Source: Streptomyces noursei
Lineage (GTDB): Bacteria > Actinomycetota > Actinomycetes > Streptomycetales > Streptomycetaceae
Reading direction: 5' to 3'
NCBI RefSeq assembly: GCF_001646665.1
Contig: NZ_LWBU01000364.1
Span: 1-64,000, forward strand
Length of the DNA stretch: 64,000 nt
The position numbers and the translations under genes were made by a program. Positions 41,700 to 52,535 of the stretch are shown one piece after another. Below the pieces are notes generated by a model that ran no database searches, was not told the origin of the DNA, and saw only the letters and a program-made list of their open reading frames with translations. Each line of letters begins with the position of its first letter. The stretch's first letter is position 1.

Positions 41700-41850
41700 T
41701 ACTCCATCGAAAAAGTGGATGCCGCGCCCTCCCGGGCGGGGTACCGTCACGGCATGCCATTCCTTCCGATCTACGAGTGAGAGTGCGGCGGGCCAGACCC
41801 CCCGCCCCCCACGCGCCTGTCGAATCACTTCTCACCACGATGGAGAATCC

Positions 41851-42069
41851 GTGGCCAAGAGCCGTAACAACCTTCTCGGCGTAGGCGGACAGCGGAAGAA
41901 GCTGTCCCGCGCCGACCAGCAGGGCTCCGCCCCCGCCCGCGCCGCCGACCGCAGGGCCGCCGCCGACCAGAAGCAGGAGCTGCTGCGCAAGATGCGCGAG
42001 CGCGCCCTCGGCGACGAGCAGCCTGTGGGCGACGAGCAGCCCGTGGGCGGCGAGCCGCAGGAGAGCTGA
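41851..42069 (+). CDS. DUF6243 family small protein
   Basis: A 72-residue, strongly basic and hydrophilic protein: 'AKSRNNLLGVGGQRKKLSRADQQG' then 'AADRRAAADQKQELLRKMRERA', ending in two GDEQPV/GGEP repeats. I recognise it as the Streptomyces DUF6243 family; the function is unknown. The GTG at 41851 is preceded by TGGAGA. The small size and charge could suit a nucleic-acid- or ribosome-associated role, which is speculation. A strong hairpin follows the gene. Confidence 0.75.
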   Translation: MAKSRNNLLGVGGQRKKLSRADQQGSAPARAADRRAAADQKQELLRKMRERALGDEQPVGDEQPVGGEPQES

Positions 42070-42130
42070 CCGCCGGCGGTCGCCTCCCCCCGGACCGCGC
42101 ACGGCGATATGTCGCACGGCGCGAAGCAGG

Positions 42131-42167
42131 GCCCGGGTCACCCTTCGACGGGTGGCCCGGGCTTTTG
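42131..42167 (+). terminator. Terminator after the DUF6243 gene
   Basis: A 13-base stem (GCCCGGGTCACCC / GGGTGGCCCGGGC, one G-T type mismatch) with loop TTCGAC and a following TTTTGC. It has a short T-run, unlike most hairpins here. Confidence 0.8.
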
Positions 42168-42345
42168 CATGGGTGCTTCTGCATCGCCGGGGATGGTCGG
42201 GTGCGGGTCGGGTGCGTGGGCGGGTGCCGGTCGTGAGGGGTGCCGTGACCGCGCCGCCGGCCCCTGCGGGGCGACCCTGCGCGGCCCTCGTGTCCGGTGG
42301 CCCGGCTGCGGGCCGTGGGGGAGCGGCCCTCGTGCTCGCCGCTCC

Positions 42346-43788
42346 TCAGCCCCGGGCGGGGACGGGCTCCGGCTCCTCCAGGCGCCGGGCCGTCCGGGCG
42401 GCGGTGGCGCGGGCCCAGGGGCCGCTGGTGGCCGCGCCGACCAGGAGGACGAGCAGGCCGCAGCCGGTGACGACCCACCAGGCCGGGCGGCTGGCGGCGA
42501 CGAAGCCGTCGGTGTGGGCGCCGGGCGCGAGGCCGGCGGCCAGGACGGCGCCGATCACCGCGACGCCCAGCGTCTGGCCGATCTGCCGGCTCGTGGAGGC
42601 GACCGCCGCGGCGACGCCCGCTTGGGCGCGGGGCATCCCGGAGACGGCCGTGTCGGTGATGGGGGCGTTCACCATGCCGAAGCCGAGGCCGAACAGGACG
42701 TACCCGGTGAACAGCAGCGGCGTGGACGTCTCCGCCTCGAACGCGGCGAACAGCACCCCGCTCGCGGTCATCGTCACCCCCGCCACCAGCAGCGGCAGAC
42801 GCGGGCCCCGGCTGCCGACCAGCCGCCCGGACAGCGGCGCGCAGACGAGGGTGAGCGCCGCCATCGGCAGCATGTACAGCCCGGCGTGCAGCGCGGTGAG
42901 CCCCCGCACGTCCTGGAGGTACAGCGTGTTGAGGAAGAGGAAACCGCCCAGGGCCGCGAAGGCGCACACGGCGACCACCGTCGCCCCGCTGAACGGGGCG
43001 CTGCGGAAGAAGCGCAGATCGATCAGCGGCTCCGCGCGCCGGGGCTCGTACACCAGCAGCGCGGCCAGGGCGAGCGCGGCGGCCGACGCGAAGCCCAGGA
43101 TCAGCGGGGAGGTCCACCCGGCGGCGGGCGCCTCGATGATGGCGTACGTCAGGCAGCCCAGGAGCGCCATGACCAGCAGCTGGCCGACCGGGTCCGCCCG
43201 GCGCGGCCGGGGGGCGCGGGACTCGGGGACGTACCGGAAGGTGAGCAGGAGGGCCAGCAGTCCGACCGGCAGGTTGATCCAGAAGATGGAGCGCCAGCCG
43301 ACGGTGTCGGTCAGCACCCCGCCGACCAGCGGCCCGGCCGCCATGGAGATGCCCACGACCCCGCCCCAGACGCCGATGGCGCGGGCACGCGCGCGTGGCT
43401 CGGTGAAGGTGTTGGTGATGATCGACATCGCCACGGGGTTGAGCATCGAACCGCCCACCGCCTGGACCATGCGGAAGGCGACGAGGGAGGGCAGGTTCGG
43501 AGCGAGGGAGCAGAGCGCCGAGCCGAGCGTGAAGAGGACCAGCCCCGCCATGAACACCTTGCGCCGGCCGATCCGGTCGGCGGTGGAGCCGGCGAGCATC
43601 AGCAGGGACGCCAGGACGAGCGTGTACGCGTCGATGGTCCACTGCATCCCCGCGACGTCCGCTCCCAGCTCCCGGCGCATGGAGGGCAGGGCGACGTTGA
43701 GGACCGTGTTGTCCAGGCTGACGATCAGCAGGCTCATGCAGCAGATCGCCAGGACCAGCCGCTGTCGGCGGGGGGTGAGCTCCGGCAT
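42346..43788 (-). CDS. MFS multidrug exporter (EmrB/QacA type)
   Basis: A 480-residue permease with 14 hydrophobic segments. It opens 'QRLVLAICCMSLLIVSLDNTVLNVALPSM', the motif D1 of DHA2 drug exporters, and has 'GSTADRIGRRKVFMAG' and 'GVWGGVVGISMAAGPLVGG' (motif C, diagnostic of antiport). The substrate is unknown. It diverges from the dihydrouridine synthase gene with only 57 bases between starts. No adjacent regulator was found, unlike the exporter at 16966. Confidence 0.9.
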   Translation of the reverse strand: MPELTPRRQRLVLAICCMSLLIVSLDNTVLNVALPSMRRELGADVAGMQWTIDAYTLVLASLLMLAGSTADRIGRRKVFMAGLVLFTLGSALCSLAPNLPSLVAFRMVQAVGGSMLNPVAMSIITNTFTEPRARARAIGVWGGVVGISMAAGPLVGGVLTDTVGWRSIFWINLPVGLLALLLTFRYVPESRAPRPRRADPVGQLLVMALLGCLTYAIIEAPAAGWTSPLILGFASAAALALAALLVYEPRRAEPLIDLRFFRSAPFSGATVVAVCAFAALGGFLFLNTLYLQDVRGLTALHAGLYMLPMAALTLVCAPLSGRLVGSRGPRLPLLVAGVTMTASGVLFAAFEAETSTPLLFTGYVLFGLGFGMVNAPITDTAVSGMPRAQAGVAAAVASTSRQIGQTLGVAVIGAVLAAGLAPGAHTDGFVAASRPAWWVVTGCGLLVLLVGAATSGPWARATAARTARRLEEPEPVPARG

Positions 43789-43845
43789 GTATTCAAAGTA
43801 CGCCTAACTAACGATCCCCTCGGGACGTGGGTGACAATGGGGGGC

Positions 43846-44982
43846 ATGACCGCGTTCAGTCCCCTTGCCATCGGGCCGCACACCGTGCAGCCGCCGGTGG
43901 TGCTCGCGCCGATGGCCGGCATCACCAACGCCCCGTTCCGCACCCTCTGCCGCGAGTTCAGCGGCGGGAAGGGGCTGTTCGTGAGCGAGATGATCACGAC
44001 ACGGGCGCTGGTCGAGCGCAACGAGAAGACGATGCAGCTGATCCATTTCGACGAGACGGAGACGCCGCGGTCGATCCAGCTGTACGGGGTGGACCCCGTG
44101 ACGGTCGGCAAGGCGGTCCGGATGATCGTCGACGAGGACCTCGCCGACCACATCGACCTGAACTTCGGCTGCCCGGTCCCCAAGGTGACCCGCAAGGGCG
44201 GCGGCTCCGCGCTGCCCTACAAGCGGCCGCTGCTGCGGGCGATCCTGAACGAGGCGGTCTCCAACGCCGGGGACCTGCCGGTCACCATGAAGATGCGCAA
44301 GGGCATCGACGACGACCACATCACCTTCCTGGACGCCGGGCGCATCGCGGTCGAGGAGGGCGTGACGGCCATCGCCCTGCACGGCCGGACGGCCGCCCAG
44401 CACTACGGCGGCACGGCGGACTGGGACGCCATCGCACGCCTGAAGGAGCACGTCCCGGAGATCCCGGTGCTCGGCAACGGCGACATCTGGTCGGCGGACG
44501 ACGCGCTGCGCATGATGCGCGAGACCGGCTGCGACGGGGTGGTCGTCGGGCGCGGCTGCCTGGGGCGGCCGTGGCTGTTCGGGGACCTGGTGGCCGCCTT
44601 CGAGGGCACCGGCGGGGCGGCGGCGCCGAGCCTGCGCGAGGTCGCCGACGTGATGGTCCGGCACGCGCGGCTGCTGGGGGAGTGGATCGGTGACGAGACC
44701 CGGGGCGTCATCGACTTCCGTAAGCACGTGGCGTGGTACCTGAAGGGGTTCGCGGTCGGTTCGGAGATGCGCAAGAGGCTGGCGGTCACCTCGTCCCTGG
44801 ACGAGCTGCGCGCTCAGCTGAGCGAGCTCGATCTGGACCAGGCGTGGCCGGCCGGGGCCGACGGGCCGCGCGGCCGGACGTCCGGGAACAACCGGGTCGT
44901 GCTGCCGGACGGATGGCTGAAGGACCCCTACGACTGCGCCGCCGTCAGCGCCGACGCGGAACTGGACACCTCGGGCGGGTGA
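43846..44982 (+). CDS. tRNA dihydrouridine synthase (DusB-like)
   Basis: A 378-residue FMN-dependent enzyme that reduces uridine in the tRNA D-loop. FMN contacts are in 'LAPMAGITNAPFR', and the catalytic Cys is in 'LNFGCPVPKVTRKGGGSAL'. 'ALHGRTAAQHYGG' and 'GNGDIWSADDA' are further family blocks. ATG 43846 is preceded by GGGGGG; an ATG at 43837 adds three residues. Its upstream neighbour on the other strand is an MFS gene; downstream is a palindrome-rich gap before ppdK. Confidence 0.94.
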   Translation: MTAFSPLAIGPHTVQPPVVLAPMAGITNAPFRTLCREFSGGKGLFVSEMITTRALVERNEKTMQLIHFDETETPRSIQLYGVDPVTVGKAVRMIVDEDLADHIDLNFGCPVPKVTRKGGGSALPYKRPLLRAILNEAVSNAGDLPVTMKMRKGIDDDHITFLDAGRIAVEEGVTAIALHGRTAAQHYGGTADWDAIARLKEHVPEIPVLGNGDIWSADDALRMMRETGCDGVVVGRGCLGRPWLFGDLVAAFEGTGGAAAPSLREVADVMVRHARLLGEWIGDETRGVIDFRKHVAWYLKGFAVGSEMRKRLAVTSSLDELRAQLSELDLDQAWPAGADGPRGRTSGNNRVVLPDGWLKDPYDCAAVSADAELDTSGG

Positions 44983-45137
44983 CGCGGGCGGGTGTCCGCC
45001 AGGCGTGTCGGAGGTGTCCGCACACGGTGCGGGGAGCGTCCGGATCGTGGAATCCGAGGCTCCGGCGGGGCGTGATTCTCGCCACCCCTGATAGGGGTTG
45101 CGCTCAGATGAGCGCGAACTGAGCGGATGCACTTCTC

Positions 45138-45168
45138 AAAGGGTGGCACTGAGTGCCACCCTTTTTGT
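45138..45168 (+). terminator. Intrinsic-terminator-like hairpin after dus
   Basis: AAAGGGTGGCACT and AGTGCCACCCTTT flank a single base, giving a tight stem followed by TT. It stands 155 bases after the dus stop. Stem plus T-run is uncommon for this chromosome. Confidence 0.6.
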
Positions 45169-45341
45169 GTTCAAGACTTGAACTCACGTGGCTCGTGTGG
45201 CGCTCAAGTGAGCGAGTATCCCCAGCTTTGGGTCAAAGGTCATTCGGAGGCTGAAGGAGTCGGGCCCGACGATCTACCGCTGAGTCACTTTCGATCTGCT
45301 GGCGGACGGGTGGTTAAGGCCGTATGACGGGTAGGCGTACG

Positions 45342-45366
45342 TACCCAGAAGCCTTCGATCTGGGTA
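45342..45366. promoter_or_regulatory. Inverted repeat upstream of ppdK
   Basis: TACCCAGA and TCTGGGTA are exact complements around a 9-base spacer. It ends 49 bases before the ppdK start, overlapping the likely promoter zone. Operator role is inferred from symmetry and position. Confidence 0.45.
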
Positions 45367-45415
45367 TGTTCCTCGCCGTCAGGGCAGCCACCGAGTCCTC
45401 GAGGAGTCGAGACCC

Positions 45416-48127
<2,712 letters not shown>

Positions 48128-48133
48128 ACCGTG

Positions 48134-48164
48134 GCCGGACCGTCCGTCGCCCGGACGGTCCGGC
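48134..48164 (+). terminator. ppdK hairpin 1
   Basis: Perfect 13-base stem GCCGGACCGTCCG / CGGACGGTCCGGC with a 5-base loop, 6 bases after the ppdK stop. Probable terminator. Confidence 0.75.
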
Positions 48165-48172
48165 ACCGAGAC

Positions 48173-48223
48173 ACCGGAGCCGCCGTTGGTCCCCGACCCT
48201 CACCGATCGGCGGCGGCTCCGGT
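48173..48223 (+). terminator. ppdK hairpin 2
   Basis: Perfect 13-base arms ACCGGAGCCGCCG (48173-48185) and complement (48211-48223) with a 25-base loop. It directly follows hairpin 1. Confidence 0.6.
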
Positions 48224-48233
48224 CACCAAGAGA

Positions 48234-48272
48234 GACGGGGCGGACACCTTGTGCGGAGGTGTCCGCCCCGTC
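48234..48272 (+). terminator. ppdK hairpin 3
   Basis: Perfect 16-base stem GACGGGGCGGACACCT and its complement with a 7-base loop. Confidence 0.7.
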
Positions 48273-48279
48273 GTCGCCC

Positions 48280-48316
48280 CGTACGGCCCCCGGAGCCCCG
48301 CTCCGGGGGCCGTACG
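48280..48316 (+). repeat. ppdK hairpin 4
   Basis: Perfect 17-base stem CGTACGGCCCCCGGAGC and its complement with a CCC loop. It is the strongest of the four in predicted pairing. Confidence 0.7.
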
Positions 48317-48928
48317 CGTGCGGGGCGGGGGGCGGGGCCGAGGAGGGGTGCCGGAGCCCCGGGCCGGGGCCCTGGGCCGGGGCGGGAGGGGCTGCGCCGG
48401 GCGCCGGGCGCGGGTTCCGGCACGGGGTGCCGGCCCAGGAGAGGGCGCCGGGAGCGCCGGGGCGCGGGCGGGTGCGGGGCTGCCCGGGGCGCGGCGCTCG
48501 GGCCACCGGGAGAGGAATTGGGGGTTCCTGTTGCATTGCGGCCGGTTGAATTCCGGGCTGTTGAACACCGGACCTTTATGTCAGGTCAATGTACCGGCCA
48601 ATGTCCGGTCGAATCAGGTGATTCATCCCGCAAAGAACGGGCGGAGCGCGGCCACCGGATCCCCACCCGCCGACCGCGCCCCATTACCCCTGCCGGGCTG
48701 GAGAGCCGCAACCTTTCAGGTCCGCCGCCGGACGCGCGAAGCCCCCCACGGTCTTCACCACGTCACCTCGGTCCTGAAGGTTTCCTGCCCGACGCCGTAC
48801 AGCTTTTCGGTTCACCCCCGGTCTCCGCGATGCGTTTCAAGTGTGGCTGAAATGCCATGGTGACGGCGTGTGATGGCATGCATACTCATTGGCGGGGGGT
48901 GATTGCGGATGCAACAGGGGTGGGTTCA

Positions 48929-49972
48929 GTGCTGCGTATTCATTTCACCGGGGACGACCTTGCCGGGGTCCGGATGGCGGCCCGGCCGGATGCGTTGTGG
49001 GAAACGATTCTCAGCTTTCACCGGTTGCGGGACCGGCGCGGCGCGCTCGTCTACGGCGCATGGCGTTCGGAATCGCGGGCGCGGTTGAACGGTGAAACGC
49101 GACTGCTCGGCGCGCTCGTGCCGACGCGGGGCTATTTCCCGGATTTCCTGACCCCGCCGCAGGGCCTGGACGGCCTCGACACGGGCCTCCAGGCGGTGCG
49201 GGCCACCCCACCCGCCCGGGTCCACACGGAGCTGGCCCTGCTGGCCGCCTCACGGCCCGGCGGCGCCCCGCTGCCCGGTTGGGCGCGCGACCTCGCGGAG
49301 GGCCGCCAGGAGCCGTTCGGGCGGCTCGTCGGGGCGCTCCGCGGCTACCACCGGGCCGCCATCGAGCCGTACTGGTCGCACATCGAGGCCCGCGTGGAGG
49401 CCGACCGGGCGGTACGCGGCCGCGCCCTGCTGGACGGCGGCGCCGACGAACTGCTCGCCTCCCTGCCGCCGGTGCTGCGCTGGCGCGCGCCGGTGCTGGA
49501 GGCCGACTACCCGGTCGACCGCGACCTGCGGCTGAACGGGCGCGGCCTGCTGCTCCAGCCCTCCTACTTCTGCCGGGGCAACCCGGTGGTGCTGCGCGAC
49601 CCGGACCTGCCGCCCGTCCTCGTCTACCCCGTCACCCACACCGACGCGCCCGTGTCGGGGCCGGCCGAACCTGGGGCGTCCCCGCTGGGCCGGCTCGTCG
49701 GGCACACCCGCTGCGCGGTCCTGCGGGCCATCGGCCAGGGCGGGACGACCAGCGAGCTGGCCCGCCGCGCGGGCGTCTCCCTCGCCTCCGCCAGCCAGCA
49801 CGCGGGCGTGCTGCGGGACGCGGGCCTCGTGGTCACCCTCCGCCAGGGCAGTTCCGTGCTCCACACCCTGACGCCACTGGGCGCCGCCCTCCTCCACGGG
49901 GGCGGCGCCCAGCCCGGGCGGCAGCAGCCGCAGCGGCGGCGCTACGCGCGGAACGGCCCCGTCACCTCGTAG
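48929..49972 (+). CDS. Winged-helix (ArsR-like) transcriptional regulator
   Basis: A 347-residue regulator with an unusual layout: a large N-terminal domain of about 250 residues ('LRIHFTGDDLAGVRMAARPDALWETILSFH') precedes a C-terminal ArsR-type winged helix ('RCAVLRAIGQGGTTSELARRAGVSLASASQHAGVLRDAGLV'). This form is widespread in Streptomyces, and its ligand is unknown. GTG 48929 was preferred because it gives the family start VLRIHF; an ATG at 48857 is in frame but adds 24 unlike residues. The 3' end overlaps the PhoX-like gene by 31 bases on the opposite strand. Confidence 0.85.
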   Translation: MLRIHFTGDDLAGVRMAARPDALWETILSFHRLRDRRGALVYGAWRSESRARLNGETRLLGALVPTRGYFPDFLTPPQGLDGLDTGLQAVRATPPARVHTELALLAASRPGGAPLPGWARDLAEGRQEPFGRLVGALRGYHRAAIEPYWSHIEARVEADRAVRGRALLDGGADELLASLPPVLRWRAPVLEADYPVDRDLRLNGRGLLLQPSYFCRGNPVVLRDPDLPPVLVYPVTHTDAPVSGPAEPGASPLGRLVGHTRCAVLRAIGQGGTTSELARRAGVSLASASQHAGVLRDAGLVVTLRQGSSVLHTLTPLGAALLHGGGAQPGRQQPQRRRYARNGPVTS

Positions 49973-51102
49973 GTGATGCCGCCCGACGAACTGCCGGTGG
50001 TGCCGCGCTGGCTGGAGAAGTACAGCCGCCTGCCGTCCGGCGAGAAGGCCGGGCCGCAGATCTCGGAACCGGACTGGCCGTTGATCCGCAGGAAGGGGGC
50101 CACGACGTCGTCCGGCGTGATGACGCAGATCTCCATGTTGCCGCCGTCCTCCGCGACGAACAGGTCCCCGGAGGACGAGCCGGTGACGTTGTCCACCCCG
50201 GTCAGCGGGGCGGTGCCGCCGGTCACCAGGGAGTCGTCGTAGGCCAGCTCGTAGGTGTTGCTCGCCAGGTTCAGCTGCCACAGGCGGTTGTCGCCCTTGG
50301 TGGTGAACCAGACGGTGTCGTTGGCGTAGTGGCAGCCCTCGCCGCCGTTGAACCGCTTGGCGCCCGAGACCTGGTCACGGGTGTAGGTGGGCGAGCCGTC
50401 CGGGTCCGGCACGGTCGCCCAGGTGAAGCTGCCGGAGGTGGCGGTGCCGGCCCTCAGCACCTGGAGGGTGCCGGAGGACAGGTCGCCCCAGGTGGTGGGG
50501 ACGAAGCGGTACAGGCAGCCGTTGGACTCGTCCTCGGTCAGGTAGACCACCTTGCGCACCGGGTCGGCGGCGGCGGCCTCGTGCTTGAAGCGCCCCATGG
50601 CGTCCCGCCGCACGGCGGGGTTCACCCCGTACGGGTCGGTCTCGTAGACGTACCCCAGGCTGACCTCCTCGCAGGACAGCCAGGTGTTCCACGGGGTCTT
50701 GCCGCCCGCGCAGTTGGTGCGGGTGTTCGACAGGATGCGGTACGCGCCGGTGATCGCGCCCGTCGAGGAGAACGTGACGGCGCTCGCGCCGCCCCCGGGA
50801 TTGATCTCCGAGTTCGAGACGTAGATCCACCCCGTGCCGTTCACGAAGCAGGCGCCGCCGTCCGGGGCGTTGTGCCAGGTGTACGTGGTGGAGCCGACCT
50901 TCTGCCCGGACCGGGCGATCACCCGGCTCGTGAAGCCGCTGGGCAACTGGATGCCGTTGGCGTCCGCCGCGCCGAGCGCCCCGTACGGACCGGGACCCGG
51001 CTGCGCGGGGGCCGCGTAGGCCGCGCCACGCATGAGGGTGCCGCCGAAGGCGGCGGCGGTACCGCCGATGACCGCTCCACGCAGGAAACTGCGACGTTCC
51101 AC
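49942..51102 (-). CDS. PhoX-like (DUF839) exported phosphatase family protein
   Basis: A 386-residue Tat-exported protein: RRSFLRG (residues 3-9) is a twin-arginine motif, followed by a hydrophobic stretch and AYAAPA cleavage site. The mature part has the DUF839/PhoX beta-propeller blocks 'WNTWLSCEEVSLGYVYE', 'GRFKHEAAAADP', 'VYLTEDESNGCLYRF' and 'GGEGCHYANDTVWFTTK'. Family members bind Ca2+ and Fe and hydrolyse phosphoesters. I found no convincing PHO box upstream, so phosphate control is not supported by sequence. The last 31 bases overlap the convergent regulator gene. Confidence 0.88.
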   Translation of the reverse strand: MERRSFLRGAVIGGTAAAFGGTLMRGAAYAAPAQPGPGPYGALGAADANGIQLPSGFTSRVIARSGQKVGSTTYTWHNAPDGGACFVNGTGWIYVSNSEINPGGGASAVTFSSTGAITGAYRILSNTRTNCAGGKTPWNTWLSCEEVSLGYVYETDPYGVNPAVRRDAMGRFKHEAAAADPVRKVVYLTEDESNGCLYRFVPTTWGDLSSGTLQVLRAGTATSGSFTWATVPDPDGSPTYTRDQVSGAKRFNGGEGCHYANDTVWFTTKGDNRLWQLNLASNTYELAYDDSLVTGGTAPLTGVDNVTGSSSGDLFVAEDGGNMEICVITPDDVVAPFLRINGQSGSEICGPAFSPDGRRLYFSSQRGTTGSSSGGITYEVTGPFRA

Positions 51103-51587
51103 TTGTCACTCCAGGAGGTTCGTGACCGGACCGGCCGCCCCGGGCGGGGCGGCGGGGTCGAGCGCTTCGGGAACCTAGAAGCCCTGGATTGACGGTGCAT
51201 CAACAAGCAGTGAAGGGGAAGCGTCCTGTGCCGGTCCGTGCCGGTCACCCCTCCAGCAGCTCCTCGAGTTCGGTGCGGCGCTCCTTGCAGGACACCTTGT
51301 ACGCCTCCCGCGCGCCCGCGTGCGGGAGCCGTGCGACCAGGGAGGGCCCGTGTCCCCGGCGGGGCGGACGGGGCGGGGGGTGGGAGGGGGCCCGAGAGGT
51401 CCGGCAGGGCCCGACAGGGCCGACGGGGCCGGGGGCGATCCGTGGCGGCGGAGGAGGCTGCGGTGGCGCGCGGGGCGCGATGGGGCGAAATTCTTTTCGG
51501 GAGGTTCGGCCGGGAGCGATGAGTTCCGCCGGCTCCTCCCGTCTACCCCTCCGAAAGCGCCACACCGACGAGAGAAGAGATGACGAC
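51103..51587. other. 485-base gap with possible gene remnant
   Basis: No complete gene was found. On the minus strand 51246-51350 an open frame ends 'AYKVSCKERRTELEELLEG' and then a stop; the codon pattern looks genuine, but upstream the frame dissolves into proline-rich noise. It may be the C-terminal relic of a lost gene. The zone near 51128-51150 has a GCCGCCCCG/CGGGGCGGC hairpin. Confidence 0.35.
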
Positions 51588-51992
51588 ATGCCCCAGATGA
51601 TCTTCGTGAACCTGCCGGTGAAGGACCTCGCCACGTCGAAGACGTTCTGGAGCAAGCTGGGCTACTCCTTCAACGAGCAGTTCAGCGACGACCGGACCGC
51701 GTGCCTGGTCATCAGCGACACGATCTTCGTGATGCTGCTCACCGAGCCGCGCTTCAAGGACTTCACCAAGAAGGAGATCGCGGACGCGGCGCGCTCCACC
51801 GAGGCGATCTTCGCGCTGAGCGCCGACAGCCGGGAGCGGGTCGACCAGCTGTGCGACGCGGCTCTGGCGTCCGGTGGCTCGGCCGCCAACGACCCCCTGG
51901 ACTACGGCACCATGTACGGCCGCTCGTTCCAGGACCCGGACCACCACCTCTGGGAGGTCATCTGGATGGACCCCTCGGCCGTGCAGGGCTGA
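51588..51992 (+). CDS. VOC-family (glyoxalase-fold) protein
   Basis: A 134-residue cytosolic protein of the vicinal-oxygen-chelate superfamily: 'MIFVNLPVKDLATSKTFWSKLGYSF' and 'FQDPDHHLWEVIWMDP' frame the two beta-alpha-beta-beta-beta units. The substrate is unknown; relatives act as antibiotic-binding or isomerase proteins. ATG 51588 is used; GAGAGAAGAG stands just upstream. It probably has its own promoter in the preceding gap and faces nirD across a hairpin. Confidence 0.85.
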   Translation: MPQMIFVNLPVKDLATSKTFWSKLGYSFNEQFSDDRTACLVISDTIFVMLLTEPRFKDFTKKEIADAARSTEAIFALSADSRERVDQLCDAALASGGSAANDPLDYGTMYGRSFQDPDHHLWEVIWMDPSAVQG

Positions 51993-52147
51993 CGCGCCCC
52001 CCCCGCGCGTCGCGCCGCGGCGCCCCCGCCGGCGGGTGTCCCCGCCGGGACCCCGCCCCCGGCGCCCCCCGCCGCGCGCCGGGCCCCCGGCCCCGGGCGC
52101 GCCGGGCCGGGCCGGAGCTCCCCCCGCCCCCCGGCCCGGCCGTCCGT

Positions 52148-52186
52148 CCCCGTGCGCGGGGCCCGGCAGGAGCCCCGCGCACGGGG
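52148..52186. terminator. Bidirectional hairpin between VOC gene and nirD
   Basis: Perfect 15-base stem CCCCGTGCGCGGGGC / GCCCCGCGCACGGGG with a 9-base loop, 7 bases from the nirD stop. Confidence 0.82.
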
Positions 52187-52193
52187 TGGTCCG

Positions 52194-52535
52194 TCAGGAG
52201 ACGGCGGCGAGTTCCCGCACCCGGATCCCGTAGACCGCCACCGACGTCTCCTCGTCGTCCAGGCACCGGCCGCTCTCCAGGTCGAAGCGCTGCTTGAGCA
52301 GCGGGGACGCCACGAACGGCCGCCCGCCCGCCGACCCGATCAGGCCACGCGACAGGACCTGGGCGCCCGTGAACGGGTCCCGGTTGTCGATCGCGTACCA
52401 CCGTCCGGCCCGGTCCCGGAAGAGCGCCACCTGCCGCCCGTCGGGCAGCAGGGCCGCCATGCCGCGACCCGGCGTGAGCACGGAGTCGTCACAGATCGGC
52501 AACCACTCGTCGAGGTAGGAGAGTTCGAGCATCAT
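52194..52535 (-). CDS. nirD: Nitrite reductase small subunit NirD
   Basis: A 113-residue Rieske-like-fold subunit of assimilatory NADH-nitrite reductase: 'GRQVALFRDRAGRWYAIDNRDPFTGA' and 'KQRFDLESGRCLDD'. As usual for NirD, the Rieske Cys/His ligands are absent, so it probably stabilises NirB rather than carrying a cluster. The start ATGATGA overlaps the nirB stop by 4 bases. It is the last gene of the operon. Confidence 0.93.
   Translation of the reverse strand: MMLELSYLDEWLPICDDSVLTPGRGMAALLPDGRQVALFRDRAGRWYAIDNRDPFTGAQVLSRGLIGSAGGRPFVASPLLKQRFDLESGRCLDDEETSVAVYGIRVRELAAVS

Larger units (their letters stand above)
44983..45415. other. Palindrome-rich gap between dus and ppdK
   Basis: 433 bases with lower GC than the surroundings. 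It holds ACCCCTgatAGGGGT (45084-45098), CGCTCA-GA-TGAGCG (45101-45114), a 13+13 terminator-like repeat (45138-45164), TTCAAGACTTGAA (45170-45182), CGCTCA-AG-TGAGCG (45201-45214) and TACCCAGA-N9-TCTGGGTA (45342-45366). A 23-codon open stretch (45212-45283) ends 'SKVIRRLKESGPTIYR' like a helix-turn-helix C-terminus but has no start codon. No complete gene was found. Confidence 0.6.
48128..48928. other. 801-base gap after ppdK
   Basis: Contains four tandem perfect hairpins in the first 190 bases (annotated separately), a G-rich stretch (48317-48500), and an AT-richer zone (48520-48640) with repeated GTTGAA and AATGT motifs, likely the promoter region of the HTH gene at 48929. No gene was supported. 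Confidence 0.6.

Noticed and set aside
41755..41781. Eight-residue open frame MPFLPIYE upstream of the DUF6243 gene
   Set aside because: No ribosome-binding site, no regulatory codon run and no attenuator structure; likely chance.
42109..43845. Long plus-strand extension upstream of the dus gene
   Set aside because: It is the complement of the MFS gene; the Dus family starts at 43846.
45215..45330. tRNA-like sequence on the minus strand (CTCAGCGGTAGA resembles a D-arm)
   Set aside because: No acceptor stem, anticodon arm or TTCGA loop in register could be found.
51103..51250. PHO box upstream of the PhoX-like gene
   Set aside because: I looked for GTTCACC-type direct repeats spaced by 11 bases and found no convincing set.
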